Positions 8,199-17,352 of a stretch of 64,000 bases of DNA are shown here, in pieces. The stretch is from JBDHHQ01 sp039586035 (GTDB lineage Bacteria; Gemmatimonadota; Gemmatimonadetes; Longimicrobiales; Gaopeijiaceae): positions 54,710 through 118,709 of the forward strand of contig JBDHLD010000005.1 of the NCBI GenBank assembly GCA_039586035.1, written 5' to 3'. Every line of letters begins with the position of its first letter. The first letter of the stretch is position 1. Below the pieces are notes generated by a model that ran no database searches, had not been told where the DNA came from, and worked only from the letters and a program-made list of their open reading frames with translations. The translations under genes were made by a program, and so were the position numbers.

Positions 8199-9335
8199 CT
8201 ACACTCTCGCACCCCGGTAGCGTTCCAGCCAGTCACGGCACCAGCCGTCGAATGATCCCGTTTGAACGTGCTCTCTGGCAAGGGCGGCGAGGCGCACCAG
8301 GAACCGCAGGTTGTGGACCGAGAGGAGTCGGCGGCCCAGCAGCTCCCCCGCCACGATGAGGTGCCGGAGGTAGGCTCGGTCGTAGGCTCCGCAGGTGTAG
8401 CAATCGCAGTCCTCGTCCAGCGGCGCGGTGTCCAACCGGAATCGGGCCCCTTTCAGGTGGATCTGGCCCTCCTGCAGCGTCCACACCGTCCCGTGCCGGG
8501 CGTTTCGGGTGGGTGCTACGCAGTCGAACATGTCGCAGCCCCGGCCCACGGCCTCCAACAGGTCGTCGGGGTAGCCCACGCCCATGAGGTAGCGGGGAAT
8601 GCCCACCGGCATCGCCGGGTCGGTGGCTTCCAGCACCCGCCACATGTTCTCCTTCGCTTCCCCCACGCTCAATCCTCCGATGCCCAACCCCTTCCAGTCC
8701 CCCACGTCCAGGGTGTCTCTCAGGTGCTCCAGCCGAAGATCCTCGTGGACGCCTCCCTGGAGGACCGGAAAGAGAGCCTGTTCGGGCGAGGCACCTTCGG
8801 CCTCCAGCGCTCCGAAGCGGTCCCGGCACCGGACCAGCCAGTCCAATGTTCTACGGTTTGCCTCCTTCACCTTCTCCCGGCTCGATCCCCCGGGAGGACA
8901 CTCGTCGAAGGCCATGATCACGTCGGCGCCCAGCGCCCGCTGGATCTCCATCACCCGTTCCGGCGTGAAGAGATGACGGGAACCGTCGATGTGGCTCTGA
9001 AACTCCACCCCATCGTCCCGGATCCGGCTGATGTGGGCCAGGGAGAAGACCTGGTAGCCGCCGGAGTCCGTGAGGATCGGTCCCTTCCAACGCATGAACG
9101 CGTGGAGCCCGCCGAGCTCCCGCACCACCTCGTGGCCGGGCCGGAGATACAGGTGGTAGGTGTTGGCCAGCACCATGGTGGCGCCCAGCGCCTCCACCTC
9201 CTCGGGCACCAGCGCCTTCACGTTCCCGAGCGTGCCCACCGGCATGAAGGCCGGCGTGAGCAGATCCCCGTGGGGCGTCGTGAATGTGCCGGCGCGGGCC
9301 GGGCCGTCGTGTGCGTCGAGGGCGAAGTCGAACAT
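8199..9335 (-). CDS. tgt: tRNA-guanine transglycosylase
   Basis: Tgt swaps guanine 34 for preQ1 in tRNAs with GUN anticodons. The 378-residue protein has the catalytic aspartates in TDSGGYQVFSL and MFDCVAPTRNARHG, the substrate loop GGLSVGE and the zinc site CDCYTCGAYDRAYLRH. The start was placed at the ATG at 9335 (FDFALDAHDGPAR). The open frame continues upstream for 73 codons, but that stretch is low-complexity and unlike any Tgt. Its partner queA lies 265 bases upstream. Confidence 0.95.
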   Translation of the reverse strand: MFDFALDAHDGPARAGTFTTPHGDLLTPAFMPVGTLGNVKALVPEEVEALGATMVLANTYHLYLRPGHEVVRELGGLHAFMRWKGPILTDSGGYQVFSLAHISRIRDDGVEFQSHIDGSRHLFTPERVMEIQRALGADVIMAFDECPPGGSSREKVKEANRRTLDWLVRCRDRFGALEAEGASPEQALFPVLQGGVHEDLRLEHLRDTLDVGDWKGLGIGGLSVGEAKENMWRVLEATDPAMPVGIPRYLMGVGYPDDLLEAVGRGCDMFDCVAPTRNARHGTVWTLQEGQIHLKGARFRLDTAPLDEDCDCYTCGAYDRAYLRHLIVAGELLGRRLLSVHNLRFLVRLAALAREHVQTGSFDGWCRDWLERYRGARV

Positions 9336-9600
9336 TGGGGGTTGTCGCGGCCGACATGGGTGGTGGACTCGCGCCCGGATCGTGGCGGGGGTGAGCGAGG
9401 AGGGTCGGGGTGCGGGGCGGGACGCGCAAGGCGGGCCTACCGTCCTCGCGCAGCGAGGGGTCGTTCCGATCGCCCAGGTGGCCACCCGGTGTGGGGCTTC
9501 GCAGAGTGGATGCAGGGGTAGGCAGGCGAGGAGCGACGACGCAGGCGTAGGCAAATCCTACGTCGAGGAGTCGCGACGAGCCTAACGCCGCCCTGCGCCG

Positions 9601-10707
9601 CTATGCGGAGCCCGCCCCAATAAGCATGGCGTCTCCGTATGAGTAGAACCTATACCCCTCCCCGACCGCCTCGGCGTACGCCGCCATCACCGGCTCGTAC
9701 CCGCCGAACGCGGCCACCAGCATGAGCAGGGTCGATCGAGGCAGATGGAAGTTGGTGATCAGCGCATCCACCACCCGAAAGTGGAATGGCGGCCGGATGA
9801 AAAGGTCGGTGACGCCGCTTCCGGGCCGGATTCTCCCGTCATCGGTCGCCGCGCTCTCCAGGGCTCTCACGACCGTCGTGCCCACCGCCCATACCCGTCC
9901 ACCCGATGCACGCACCGAGGCCACCGCCCGAGTCGTCTCCTCGGGAATCTCGAACATCTCGGTGTGCATGTGATGCTCAGCCGGGTCTTCCGCCTCCACC
10001 GGCCGGAACGTGCCCGGCCCTACGTGGAGCGTGATCACCGCCCGTTCGACGCCTCGCGCCTCTAGCTCCGACAGCAGCCCCTCGGTGAAATGCAACCCGG
10101 CCGTGGGCGCCGCCACCGACCCCGGTGTGCGGGCGTAGACGGTCTGGTATCGCCCACGGTCCATCGGTTCGTCGGGGCGGCCCAGATAGGGCGGCAACGG
10201 CACATGACCGAACCGCTCCAACGCCTCGAGGGGATCGAGGTCCGTGTCCAGGCGCACGATGCGTCCGCCACCGGCCGCGCCGTCCACGATCTGGACAGAT
10301 AACTGCTCCGAGACCACGACGGTCCGACCCGGCTTCAGCTTGCCACCAGGGCGAACCAGGGCCTCCCACAGCGCGCCCGGCCGGGACCAGTCCACGGAGC
10401 CGGCCGGTCTCAGCAGCAGGATCTCGGCGGGCGCGCCCGTGGGCTTGACCCCGAGGAGCCGCGCGGGCATCACCCGGCTCTCGTTCACGACGAGCAGATC
10501 GCCCGGCTGGATCAGCTCCACCACGTTCCGGAAGATTCGATGGCGGACAGCCCCGCTCACCGGATTCAGCACCAGCAGCCGACTCTCGTCGCGCCGCTCC
10601 GTCGGGTAGCGAGCGATCCGGTCCTCGGGCAGCGTGTAGTCGTAGTCGGCTACCCGCGTGCCGTCGGGCTTGGCCCTGGGCGCACGATGGGTCAGTGGGG
10701 GCCCCAC
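9601..10707 (-). CDS. queA: S-adenosylmethionine:tRNA ribosyltransferase-isomerase QueA
   Basis: QueA transfers and rearranges the ribosyl moiety of SAM onto preQ1-tRNA to make epoxyqueuosine. The 368-residue frame contains the family patterns DYTLPEDRIARYP, LLVVNESRVMPARL, YARTPGSVAAPTAGLHFT and ITNFHLPRSTLLMLV. The start is a GTG at 10707, ten bases after the ruvB stop. The conserved part begins about 20 residues in, and no other standard start lies between, so the first residues are uncertain. Confidence 0.95.
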   Translation of the reverse strand: MGPPLTHRAPRAKPDGTRVADYDYTLPEDRIARYPTERRDESRLLVLNPVSGAVRHRIFRNVVELIQPGDLLVVNESRVMPARLLGVKPTGAPAEILLLRPAGSVDWSRPGALWEALVRPGGKLKPGRTVVVSEQLSVQIVDGAAGGGRIVRLDTDLDPLEALERFGHVPLPPYLGRPDEPMDRGRYQTVYARTPGSVAAPTAGLHFTEGLLSELEARGVERAVITLHVGPGTFRPVEAEDPAEHHMHTEMFEIPEETTRAVASVRASGGRVWAVGTTVVRALESAATDDGRIRPGSGVTDLFIRPPFHFRVVDALITNFHLPRSTLLMLVAAFGGYEPVMAAYAEAVGEGYRFYSYGDAMLIGAGSA

Positions 10708-10717
10708 GGCAGGAGGC

Positions 10718-11764
10718 TCACTCGCCGAACAGCGACGACTGCTCCGCCTGAGCCGCGCCTCCGGAAGGCAGCGTGTATCCGAAACGTCGGTAGGCCCGGG
10801 GCGTCGCGACCCGGCCCCGCGTCGTGCGCTGGAGGAATCCCTCCTGGATCAGGAAGGGCTCGTAGACCTCCTCGAGCGTGCTGACGTCCTCGCCCATGGC
10901 CACCGCCAGAGAGCTGAGCCCCACGGGGCCGCCCTCGAACTTCTCGATGATCGTCTTGAGCACGCGGCCGTCCATCTCGTCCAGGCCGTACTCGTCCACG
11001 TCGAGCATGGTCAGCGCCGCCTCGGCCACCTCGGTCGTGATCACGCCGTCCGCCTCGACCTGGGCATAGTCCCTCACGCGCCTCAACAAGCGGTTCGCCA
11101 CGCGCGGTGTACCGCGGGAGCGACGCGACAGCAGCTCCGCCCCGTCGTCGGTGGACTCCACGCCGAGGATGTCGGAGCTGCGCCGGATGATCACGGCCAG
11201 CTCCTCGGGCGGATAGAAGTTGAGCCGCTGGACGATGCCGAAGCGCGCGCGCATGGGCGCGGTCAGCATGCCAAAACGCGTCGTGGCCCCGACGAGCGTG
11301 AACTTCTCGATGGCCATGGTCATGGTCTGGGCCCGGGGTCCGTCCGACAGGCGGATCTCGACCTTCCAGTCCTCCATGGCCGGATAGAGGAACTCCTCGA
11401 TGATGGGCCGGAGTCGGTGGATCTCGTCGATGAAGAGGATGTCCCCTTCGCGCTGGTTGGTGAGGATCCCCACCAGGTCGGCCGGCTTCTCCAGAATGGG
11501 CCCGGACGTGGTCTTGATGTTGACCCCGAGCTCCCGCGCCATGAGCGAGGCCAACGTGGTCTTGCCCAGGCCCGGTGGACCGTGAAACAGCGTGTGGTCC
11601 AGGGGCTCCCGGCGTTGATTGGCCGCCTTGATGGCGATCCGGAGCGCGTCACGCACCTTGTCCTGACCGATGAACTCTGCCAGGCGCTGCGGCCGGAGGG
11701 AGGGCTCGGCCTGCTGGTCTTCCGAGAGGGCCTCGGGGGTCGTGATCTCGGTTCGGTCGCTCAT
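10718..11764 (-). CDS. ruvB: Holliday junction branch migration ATPase RuvB
   Basis: A 348-residue AAA+ motor that drives branch migration with RuvA. Walker A is GPPGLGKT at 62-69, Walker B is FIDEIHRL at 111-118, and sensor and arginine-finger regions are seen in GATTRFGMLTAPMRARFG and SRGTPRVANRLLRR. The winged-helix C-terminal domain ends in SLFGE. It follows ruvA by 4 bases and is complete. Confidence 0.97.
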   Translation of the reverse strand: MSDRTEITTPEALSEDQQAEPSLRPQRLAEFIGQDKVRDALRIAIKAANQRREPLDHTLFHGPPGLGKTTLASLMARELGVNIKTTSGPILEKPADLVGILTNQREGDILFIDEIHRLRPIIEEFLYPAMEDWKVEIRLSDGPRAQTMTMAIEKFTLVGATTRFGMLTAPMRARFGIVQRLNFYPPEELAVIIRRSSDILGVESTDDGAELLSRRSRGTPRVANRLLRRVRDYAQVEADGVITTEVAEAALTMLDVDEYGLDEMDGRVLKTIIEKFEGGPVGLSSLAVAMGEDVSTLEEVYEPFLIQEGFLQRTTRGRVATPRAYRRFGYTLPSGGAAQAEQSSLFGE

Positions 11765-11768
11765 CGAC

Positions 11769-12359
11769 TCACCGCGTCGCCAGGGCTCGCTTGATCAGCT
11801 CTTCCGTGCTGTGGGCGCCCCCGTCCTCCAGCACCCTCCGCACGGCGGCGTCGGCGTCGGGGAACGCATACCCCAACGTGACCAGAGCAGCCACCGCTTC
11901 TTGAGCGCCGGGCGCTCCGCCGGGCGCGCCTCCGGCCGGTGCGACGGCCAGGTCCTGCACCCGGTCGGCGAGCTCCAGGACTATGCGCTCCGCTGTCTTC
12001 TTCCCGACCCCGGACACCTGCTTCAGAGCGTTCACGTCGCGCTCGGCGAGGGCTCGCGCCAACCGGGGGGCGGTGTACGTGGAGAGCATGGCCAGGGCCA
12101 CCTTGGGCCCCACCCCGGTCGCCCCCAGCAACCGTCGGAACAGCTCCCGCTCGTGTGCTTCCATGAAGCCGTAGAGGGTGGCCGAGTCCTCCCGCACGAC
12201 GTGAAGCGTCCGAATCTCGAAGCCCGTGGAGGGCGGCAATGGCAGCCGGTCGAGGATCGTGAGGGGGACCTCGATCTCGTAGACGATGCCGCCCGAGGTC
12301 TCGACCTCAACCCGGTCCAGATCCCGAGCCACGAGCGTACCCTTGATCCGGCTGATCAC
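11769..12359 (-). CDS. ruvA: Holliday junction DNA-binding subunit RuvA
   Basis: A 196-residue junction-binding protein. It has an N-terminal OB fold (MISRIKGTLVARDLDRV, GIVYEIEVP), two helix-hairpin-helix motifs (LLGATGVGPKVALAML and LKQVSGVGKKTAERIV) and a C-terminal RuvB-binding domain (AVAALVTLGY). An Ala/Gly/Pro linker at about 139-152 joins the core to that domain. It lies between ruvC and ruvB in the standard order. Confidence 0.96.
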   Translation of the reverse strand: MISRIKGTLVARDLDRVEVETSGGIVYEIEVPLTILDRLPLPPSTGFEIRTLHVVREDSATLYGFMEAHERELFRRLLGATGVGPKVALAMLSTYTAPRLARALAERDVNALKQVSGVGKKTAERIVLELADRVQDLAVAPAGGAPGGAPGAQEAVAALVTLGYAFPDADAAVRRVLEDGGAHSTEELIKRALATR

Positions 12360-12386
12360 GCGCCTAGGCCGCCTTCCCGGTTTCGT

Positions 12387-12935
12387 TCATGCATGAAAGC
12401 GCCCCGCCATGCAGTGACACAGGGCCGCCGCCACCCCGTCCGCCGCGTCTGCCGGCGCCGGGGGGGACTCGAGTCTCAGGTGCTTCTGGACCATGAAGGC
12501 CACCTGATCCTTGGTCGCGCTTCCCGTTCCCACCACGGCCTTCTTGATCTCCCGGGCGGAATACTCGGCGATGTCCAGGTGCCCGTGCGCGGCGGCCAGG
12601 AGGATGGCACCCCGCGCATGCCCCAACGTCAGAGCGCTGCGTGCGTTCTTGCCCTGGAAGACCTCTTCGACCGAAACGGCAGCGGGGCGATGGCGGGCTA
12701 TCAACTCCACGATTTCGTCGTAGATCTCACGGATACGCGCAGGAAGAGGCTCGGCGGCCGATGTTCTGATCACGCCGCACTCCAGGAGGGAGACGGCGCC
12801 CTCGACCGTTCGCGCGACCACACCGTACCCGGTCACGGCCGTGCCGGGATCGATGCCGAGGACAACCGAGGGGAGTGAGTCGGCCGCCCGGCGGCCCGCG
12901 CCCTCCGTGGGCTGAAGCGCCGCGCCGGCCGTCAG
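12387..12935 (-). CDS. ruvC: Holliday junction resolvase RuvC, non-standard start codon
   Basis: RuvC cleaves Holliday junctions symmetrically with two metal ions. Essential acidic residues are present in VLGIDPGTA, SVEEVFQGKNARSAL and DAADGVAAALCH. The first catalytic Asp (GIDPGT) must be translated, but the only standard start, a GTG at 12836, lies after it. The upstream frame has no ATG, GTG or TTG. The most likely start is a CTG at 12935 that overlaps the yebC stop (CTGA), giving 182 residues. The codons between the CTG and the conserved part are otherwise unremarkable. Gene identity is certain; the start is inferred. Confidence 0.88.
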   Translation of the reverse strand: MTAGAALQPTEGAGRRAADSLPSVVLGIDPGTAVTGYGVVARTVEGAVSLLECGVIRTSAAEPLPARIREIYDEIVELIARHRPAAVSVEEVFQGKNARSALTLGHARGAILLAAAHGHLDIAEYSAREIKKAVVGTGSATKDQVAFMVQKHLRLESPPAPADAADGVAAALCHCMAGRFHA

Positions 12936-13678
12936 ACCACCTCCGACAGCACGGCCTCGTCGATGTCGCCGTTGGACGAGACCCGTTGAACGTCGTCGGA
13001 GTCGTCCAGCGCGTCCAGGAGCTTGAGGAGCCGCTCGGCGTCCTTGCCTTCCACAGCGACCTCGTTCTTGGGGATCATCGCCAACTCTGCCTGGCTGAAC
13101 TCCACGCCCCCGGCCTTCATTCCCTGCTGCACTTCATGGAAGTCGGCGACGTCGGTGGTGACGACGAACTCGTCGCCCTCCTTCGCCACGTCCTCGGCAC
13201 CCGCTTCCAGCGCGGCTTCCAGGACCGCGTCCTCGGTGTAGCGGGTGCCGTCCACGATGATCTGACCCTTACGGTCGAACTGCCAGGCGACGGACCCGGT
13301 TGTCCCCAGGCTGCCACCGTGTTTGGTCAGGATGTGACGGACCTCGGCCACAGTGCGCTTCTGGTTGTCGGTCAGGGTCTCGATGTACAGGGCAACCCCG
13401 CTCGGTCCGTATCCCTCGTAGACGATCTCTTCGTAGTTGACGCCCTCGAGCTCGCCTGTGCCCTTCTTGATGGCCCGGTCGATGTTGTCGTTGGGCATGT
13501 TGGCCGCCTTGGCCGTATCGATGGCCAGGCGAAGCCGCGCGTTCCCGTCAGGATCTCCCCCGCCCTCCTTGGCGGCGACGGTGATCTCGCGAATGAGCTT
13601 GGTGAACATCGCGCCTCGCTTGGCGTCGTTCACCGCCTTCTTCCGCTTGATCTGCGACCATTTGCTGTGACCTGCCAC
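12932..13678 (-). CDS. yebC: YebC/PmpR-family transcriptional/translational regulator
   Basis: A 248-residue YebC-family protein. Members are DNA-binding regulators or ribosome-associated factors that relieve stalling. The signatures AGHSKWSQIKRKKAVNDA, KLIREITVAAKEGGGDP, NMPNDNIDRAIKKG and YEGYGPSGVA are all present. The start is the GTG at 13678, with GGGAG eight bases upstream, and gives the usual (V/M)AGHSKW beginning. A further upstream start would add eight unrelated residues. It opens the yebC-ruvCAB-queA-tgt-yajC run. Confidence 0.95.
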   Translation of the reverse strand: MAGHSKWSQIKRKKAVNDAKRGAMFTKLIREITVAAKEGGGDPDGNARLRLAIDTAKAANMPNDNIDRAIKKGTGELEGVNYEEIVYEGYGPSGVALYIETLTDNQKRTVAEVRHILTKHGGSLGTTGSVAWQFDRKGQIIVDGTRYTEDAVLEAALEAGAEDVAKEGDEFVVTTDVADFHEVQQGMKAGGVEFSQAELAMIPKNEVAVEGKDAERLLKLLDALDDSDDVQRVSSNGDIDEAVLSEVV

Positions 13679-13766
13679 CGGGCGTCTCCCGCTTTGCCCC
13701 AAGGCGCCCTCGGGGCCGGCCGCTCGTGGGGGTTTTGGCTTATCTTCGGCGTTCTCAAACTAAGGA

Positions 13767-13799
13767 GGGGCCGACTCCGGATCAATCGGAGTCGGCCCC
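13767..13799 (-). terminator. Stem-loop terminator downstream of the EF-G-like gene
   Basis: A perfect 13-base-pair inverted repeat (GGGGCCGACTCCG / CGGAGTCGGCCCC) with a 7-base loop. It lies 77 bases after the stop of the EF-G-like gene and about 90 bases before the yebC start. The T-run on the transcript side is weak. It probably ends the EF-G-like transcript and separates it from the yebC operon. Confidence 0.75.
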
Positions 13800-13875
13800 C
13801 CGCCCTGCATCACTGCCCCCAGTCCCCAGTCCCCCGTGGACTGACCTACCGTCGCCGCAGCCGACGCACCCTCGC

Positions 13876-15972
13876 TCAGGCTTCGGCGGCCGCCTTGGCT
13901 TCAGCCACGATCTTGCTGGTCTGGTCGTGAGGGACGGGCTCGTAGCCCACGAACGTCCGAGCATGGTGACCGCGCCCCTGGGTGATAGAGCGCAGTGAGG
14001 ACGCATACTTGTAGAGCTCCGACTCCGGAACCCGAGCCTTGATCACGGCGCGACCGCCAGCCATCTCCGTGCCGAGCGGCCGCCCTCGCCGCTGCGTGAT
14101 GTCTCCGATGATGTCACCCATGTATTCCTCCGGAGCCGTCACCTCGACCTCCATGATGGGCTCGAGGAGCACGGGTCTCGCCTCGGCGGCGACCTTCTGG
14201 AACGCCAGCGAGCCCGCCACTTTGAAGGCGATGTCGGACGAGTCCACGGAGTGATAGGAACCGTCGTAGCACTCGGCCTCGAAGTCCACGACGGGAAAGC
14301 CCGCCACCACGCCGCGCTGGGCGGCTTCCTGTATGCCTTTGTCCACTGAAGGGACGTACTTCCCGGGAATCACCCCGCCCTTGATGGAGTTGACGAACTC
14401 GTAGCCTTCACCGCGGGTGCGCGGCTTGAGCCGCACCCAGCAGTCACCGAACTGACCACGCCCGCCGCTCTGCTTCTTGAACCGGCCTTGCCCTTGCGCC
14501 GACTTCGTCAGGGTCTCCCTGTAGGCGATCTTCGGCTCCTCTGTCTCCACGGAGACGCCGAACTTGCGCTTCATGCGCTCGAAGTTGACGTCCAGATGAA
14601 GCTCGCCGAGGCCCCTGGCAATGGTCTGATGGAGCTCGCCGTTGAATTCCCCGTGGAAGGTCGGGTCCTCCTCGTGGAGACGATGTAGCACCTCGCCCAG
14701 CTTGTCCTCGTCACCCCTTGTCACGCCCTTCACCGCCACCGCGATGTCGGGCTTGGGAAACGAGATCTTCTCGAGTATCAGCGGACGCTCCGGCGAAGAC
14801 AGCGTGTCGTTCGTGTGCGTGTTCTTGAGCTTCGCCACGACGCCGATGTCCCCGGCGTGGAGGCGCGGCACCTCGAGCCGATCCCTCCCCAGACCGATGC
14901 TCAGGTGGTTCAGCTTCTCGGTTCCGCCGCGCTCCGCGTTCGTGACCTCGGTGCCGTTCCCCACCGAGCCGGACGTGATCTTGAAGTAGCTGAGCTCGCC
15001 CACGTGCGGCTCGTTGGCGGTCTTGAAGACCAGCGCCGAGAAGGGCTCGCTGTCGTCGGCGTGGACCGTCACATCCTGGTCCAGACCCGGCCTCGAACCG
15101 GCGTCGCCCCCTGTTTCCGCGGGGTTGGGGAACAGCTCGATCATCTTCTTCAGGAGCGCCTTCATCCCGTATGTCTTCTTGGCAGAGCCACAGAAGACCG
15201 GCACCACCTCGCCCCTGGCCACGGCTCGCGCCATGGCCTCGATGGCCTCCTCGCGGGTGATGGTCTCACCTTCCAGGTACCGCTCGAGCAGGGCCTCGTC
15301 CGTGGTTGCCAGGGTCTCCAACAACTCGGTCTCCCACTTCGCCTCGACCTCCTTGAGCTCGTCGGGGATGTCGGCCTCGTCGTACTCGCCCTTGGTGGTG
15401 CCGGGCTTGTACATGTGGGTCCGCTCGGAGAACAAGTTGATGATGCCCCGAAAGTCAGCGCCTGCGCCGACGGGTATCTCGACGGGCAGCGCCTTGTCCG
15501 TGAGGCGCTTCTTGATGTCCTCGTAGACGCCCGCGAAGTCGGCGTGCTCCTTGTCCATCATGGACACGAAGATGACCCGGGGAATCCCCCGGGCCTCGAC
15601 GTACCGCCAGACCGTCTCGGTGCCGACTTCCACGCCGGAAGTCGCCCCCACGACAATGACGGCGGCGTCCGCAACCCGGGCGGCGGCGATGGCGTCTCCC
15701 GTGAAGTCCAGGTATCCGGGTGTGTCGAGCAGATTGATCTTGTGATCCATCCACTCTGCGTATGCCGGCGTGAGCTGCATGGAAATGGTGTGCGACAGCT
15801 CCTCTTCCGTAGTCATGGTCAGACAGTGACCGGCCTCTACGTCTCCCAACCTCCGCGAGGTGCCGGCCACGAAGCTCAACGCGTCGACCAGCGTGCTCTT
15901 TCCCGAGCCGCCATGCCCCAGTACCGCCACGTTGCGGATGCGGTCAGTGGAGTATTCTCTGGCAGACCCCAT
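13876..15972 (-). CDS. Elongation factor G-like GTPase (EF-G2 type)
   Basis: A 698-residue translational GTPase with all five EF-G domains. Its GTP-binding motifs depart from housekeeping EF-G. G1 is GHGGSGKST at 19-26 rather than AHIDAGKTT. Switch I has LSHTISMQ where EF-G has ERGITI. G3 is DTPG at 83-86. The NKxD position reads SMMD at 137-140. This matches the EF-G-like paralogue group found in actinobacteria, Thermus and others, whose role in translocation or recycling is poorly defined. A strong AGGAGG precedes the ATG. No ribosomal genes are adjacent, supporting a paralogue rather than the main fusA. Confidence 0.9.
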   Translation of the reverse strand: MGSAREYSTDRIRNVAVLGHGGSGKSTLVDALSFVAGTSRRLGDVEAGHCLTMTTEEELSHTISMQLTPAYAEWMDHKINLLDTPGYLDFTGDAIAAARVADAAVIVVGATSGVEVGTETVWRYVEARGIPRVIFVSMMDKEHADFAGVYEDIKKRLTDKALPVEIPVGAGADFRGIINLFSERTHMYKPGTTKGEYDEADIPDELKEVEAKWETELLETLATTDEALLERYLEGETITREEAIEAMARAVARGEVVPVFCGSAKKTYGMKALLKKMIELFPNPAETGGDAGSRPGLDQDVTVHADDSEPFSALVFKTANEPHVGELSYFKITSGSVGNGTEVTNAERGGTEKLNHLSIGLGRDRLEVPRLHAGDIGVVAKLKNTHTNDTLSSPERPLILEKISFPKPDIAVAVKGVTRGDEDKLGEVLHRLHEEDPTFHGEFNGELHQTIARGLGELHLDVNFERMKRKFGVSVETEEPKIAYRETLTKSAQGQGRFKKQSGGRGQFGDCWVRLKPRTRGEGYEFVNSIKGGVIPGKYVPSVDKGIQEAAQRGVVAGFPVVDFEAECYDGSYHSVDSSDIAFKVAGSLAFQKVAAEARPVLLEPIMEVEVTAPEEYMGDIIGDITQRRGRPLGTEMAGGRAVIKARVPESELYKYASSLRSITQGRGHHARTFVGYEPVPHDQTSKIVAEAKAAAEA

Positions 15973-16311
15973 GAAACCTCCTGAAAGGGAATATCACAGT
16001 CGTGGGCGGACGGCCCGCTTTGCCGTTCCCGCCCTCGGTTCATCGGTGAGCCGACCGGTAACGGCGCGATTCCGCGAAGGGTCGGCCCGACCGCCTCTCA
16101 CCCCGCTCCCGACCCGCGCCCCGGGCCCCTACGTCGGGTCGGTCGCGCGTCCGGGATTTCCGGGGGGGGCTGATATTACAGACCTGCGCCGTGACAGACT
16201 AGTGGCGGACGAGGAAAGCCACGCTACGAGACGCTGCCGAGAAGGAGGGAGACTTGGGTGGTGTGGGCGGGGCCAGTGCTCACCGAGCCGCCGGATGGCG
16301 TGCGGTGGCCC
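15973..16311. other. Non-coding gap upstream of the EF-G-like gene
   Basis: This 339-base stretch lies between the rhomboid stop and the EF-G-like start. Apart from the Shine-Dalgarno it holds only GC-rich sequence and one AT-richer patch near 16170-16200 that could carry a minus-strand promoter. No clear -35/-10 pair, RNA gene or coding frame with family similarity was seen. Confidence 0.5.
15977..15982 (-). promoter_or_regulatory. Strong Shine-Dalgarno of the EF-G-like gene
   Basis: A perfect AGGAGG on the minus strand, four bases before the ATG at 15972. It fixes the start of the EF-G-like protein and suggests efficient translation. Confidence 0.8.
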
Positions 16312-17154
16312 TCAGTTGCTGCGATGGCGCTTGGAAACCTCGTCCAGGATCCGTACCTCCTCCGGCGAGAGGGAAGACATGCCTTTGGCCGAGATCTTGT
16401 CCAGGATCTGGTCGACCCGGTCGAGAAGCGCGTCGTCTTCTGGCCTGCGCGATCGCCCGGGCTGCTGTCCCTCGCTCTCCTGTGCCGACTCTTCGCGAGG
16501 AACGATGGCCAGCCGACGTCGGGCCTTGCCCGTCTTCTGATGCCGCTCTCGCTTTCCGCCTCGCCAGTCGACCCTGAGGTAGATCAGGCCGGTAAGGAGG
16601 CCGCCCAGGTGGGCGAAGTGGGCGATCCCCCCGCCGGCCCCACCGAACGCGCTCAGGAACGTGATCACGAACAGGAATGCGGCCAACCATTTGGCCTTCA
16701 CGGGGAAGATGCCCCAGACGTAGATCGGGGCTTCGGGCCAGGTGATCGCGAAGGCCAACATCACGCCATACACGGCCGCGGACGCGCCGATGATGCCGCT
16801 GGGTGCGAAGATGAAGCTCAGGGCCACGCCCCCGAGCCCGCATATCAGGTAGAACCGGATGAATTCCTTCGATCCCCAGCGCGCCTCGAGCGGGGGGCCG
16901 AAGAAGAACAGCACGAGCATGTTGATCAGCAGGTGCCAGAGATCGCCGTGCAGGAACATGTAGGTGATCACTGACCACGGACGGAACAGCACGTCCGAGG
17001 GCCCGAACGCGAACCAGCGGAAGATCCACTCCTGCCCCACGATCCACGAGATGAAGAAGACCGCCGTGTTGGCGATCAGGAGCCGCTTCACCCAGGGCGT
17101 CAGGAGGTAGCTGAAGTTGAACCCGTAGCTTTGCGTGCCGGTGTCGTAGGCCAT
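16312..17154 (-). CDS. Rhomboid-family intramembrane serine protease
   Basis: A 280-residue polytopic protein with about six membrane segments in the first 195 residues. The family marks are HLLINMLVLFFFGPPLE, the catalytic serine S125 in GASAAVYG and the catalytic histidine H182 in AHLGGLLTG. The usual GASGA is GASAA here. The hydrophilic tail (about 200-280) ends in SLSPEEVRILDEVSKRHRS, a short helical motif seen at the end of many rhomboids of this group. The substrate is unknown. Confidence 0.9.
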   Translation of the reverse strand: MAYDTGTQSYGFNFSYLLTPWVKRLLIANTAVFFISWIVGQEWIFRWFAFGPSDVLFRPWSVITYMFLHGDLWHLLINMLVLFFFGPPLEARWGSKEFIRFYLICGLGGVALSFIFAPSGIIGASAAVYGVMLAFAITWPEAPIYVWGIFPVKAKWLAAFLFVITFLSAFGGAGGGIAHFAHLGGLLTGLIYLRVDWRGGKRERHQKTGKARRRLAIVPREESAQESEGQQPGRSRRPEDDALLDRVDQILDKISAKGMSSLSPEEVRILDEVSKRHRSN

Positions 17155-17352
17155 ACTCAGCGAGGACTGCGAGAATCAACTTTCCGGCGAGACCGCCGGA
17201 CCCGCTGGCTCATGAGCGGACCGGGGCGCGGGCATCGTGCCGTAAGGGGTGGAACCCCCGGCCCGATCGCCTTGTTCCGTCCGTCCTCTCGTGGGCCCGA
17301 CGCCCGTGGACGCCTCGGGATCTCGAGCTATTTATCGACCCCCACCGCCCGC

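Noticed and set aside
9336..9554. N-terminal extension of tgt
   Set aside because: The frame is open, but the residues are low-complexity and Tgt homology starts exactly at the ATG at 9335.
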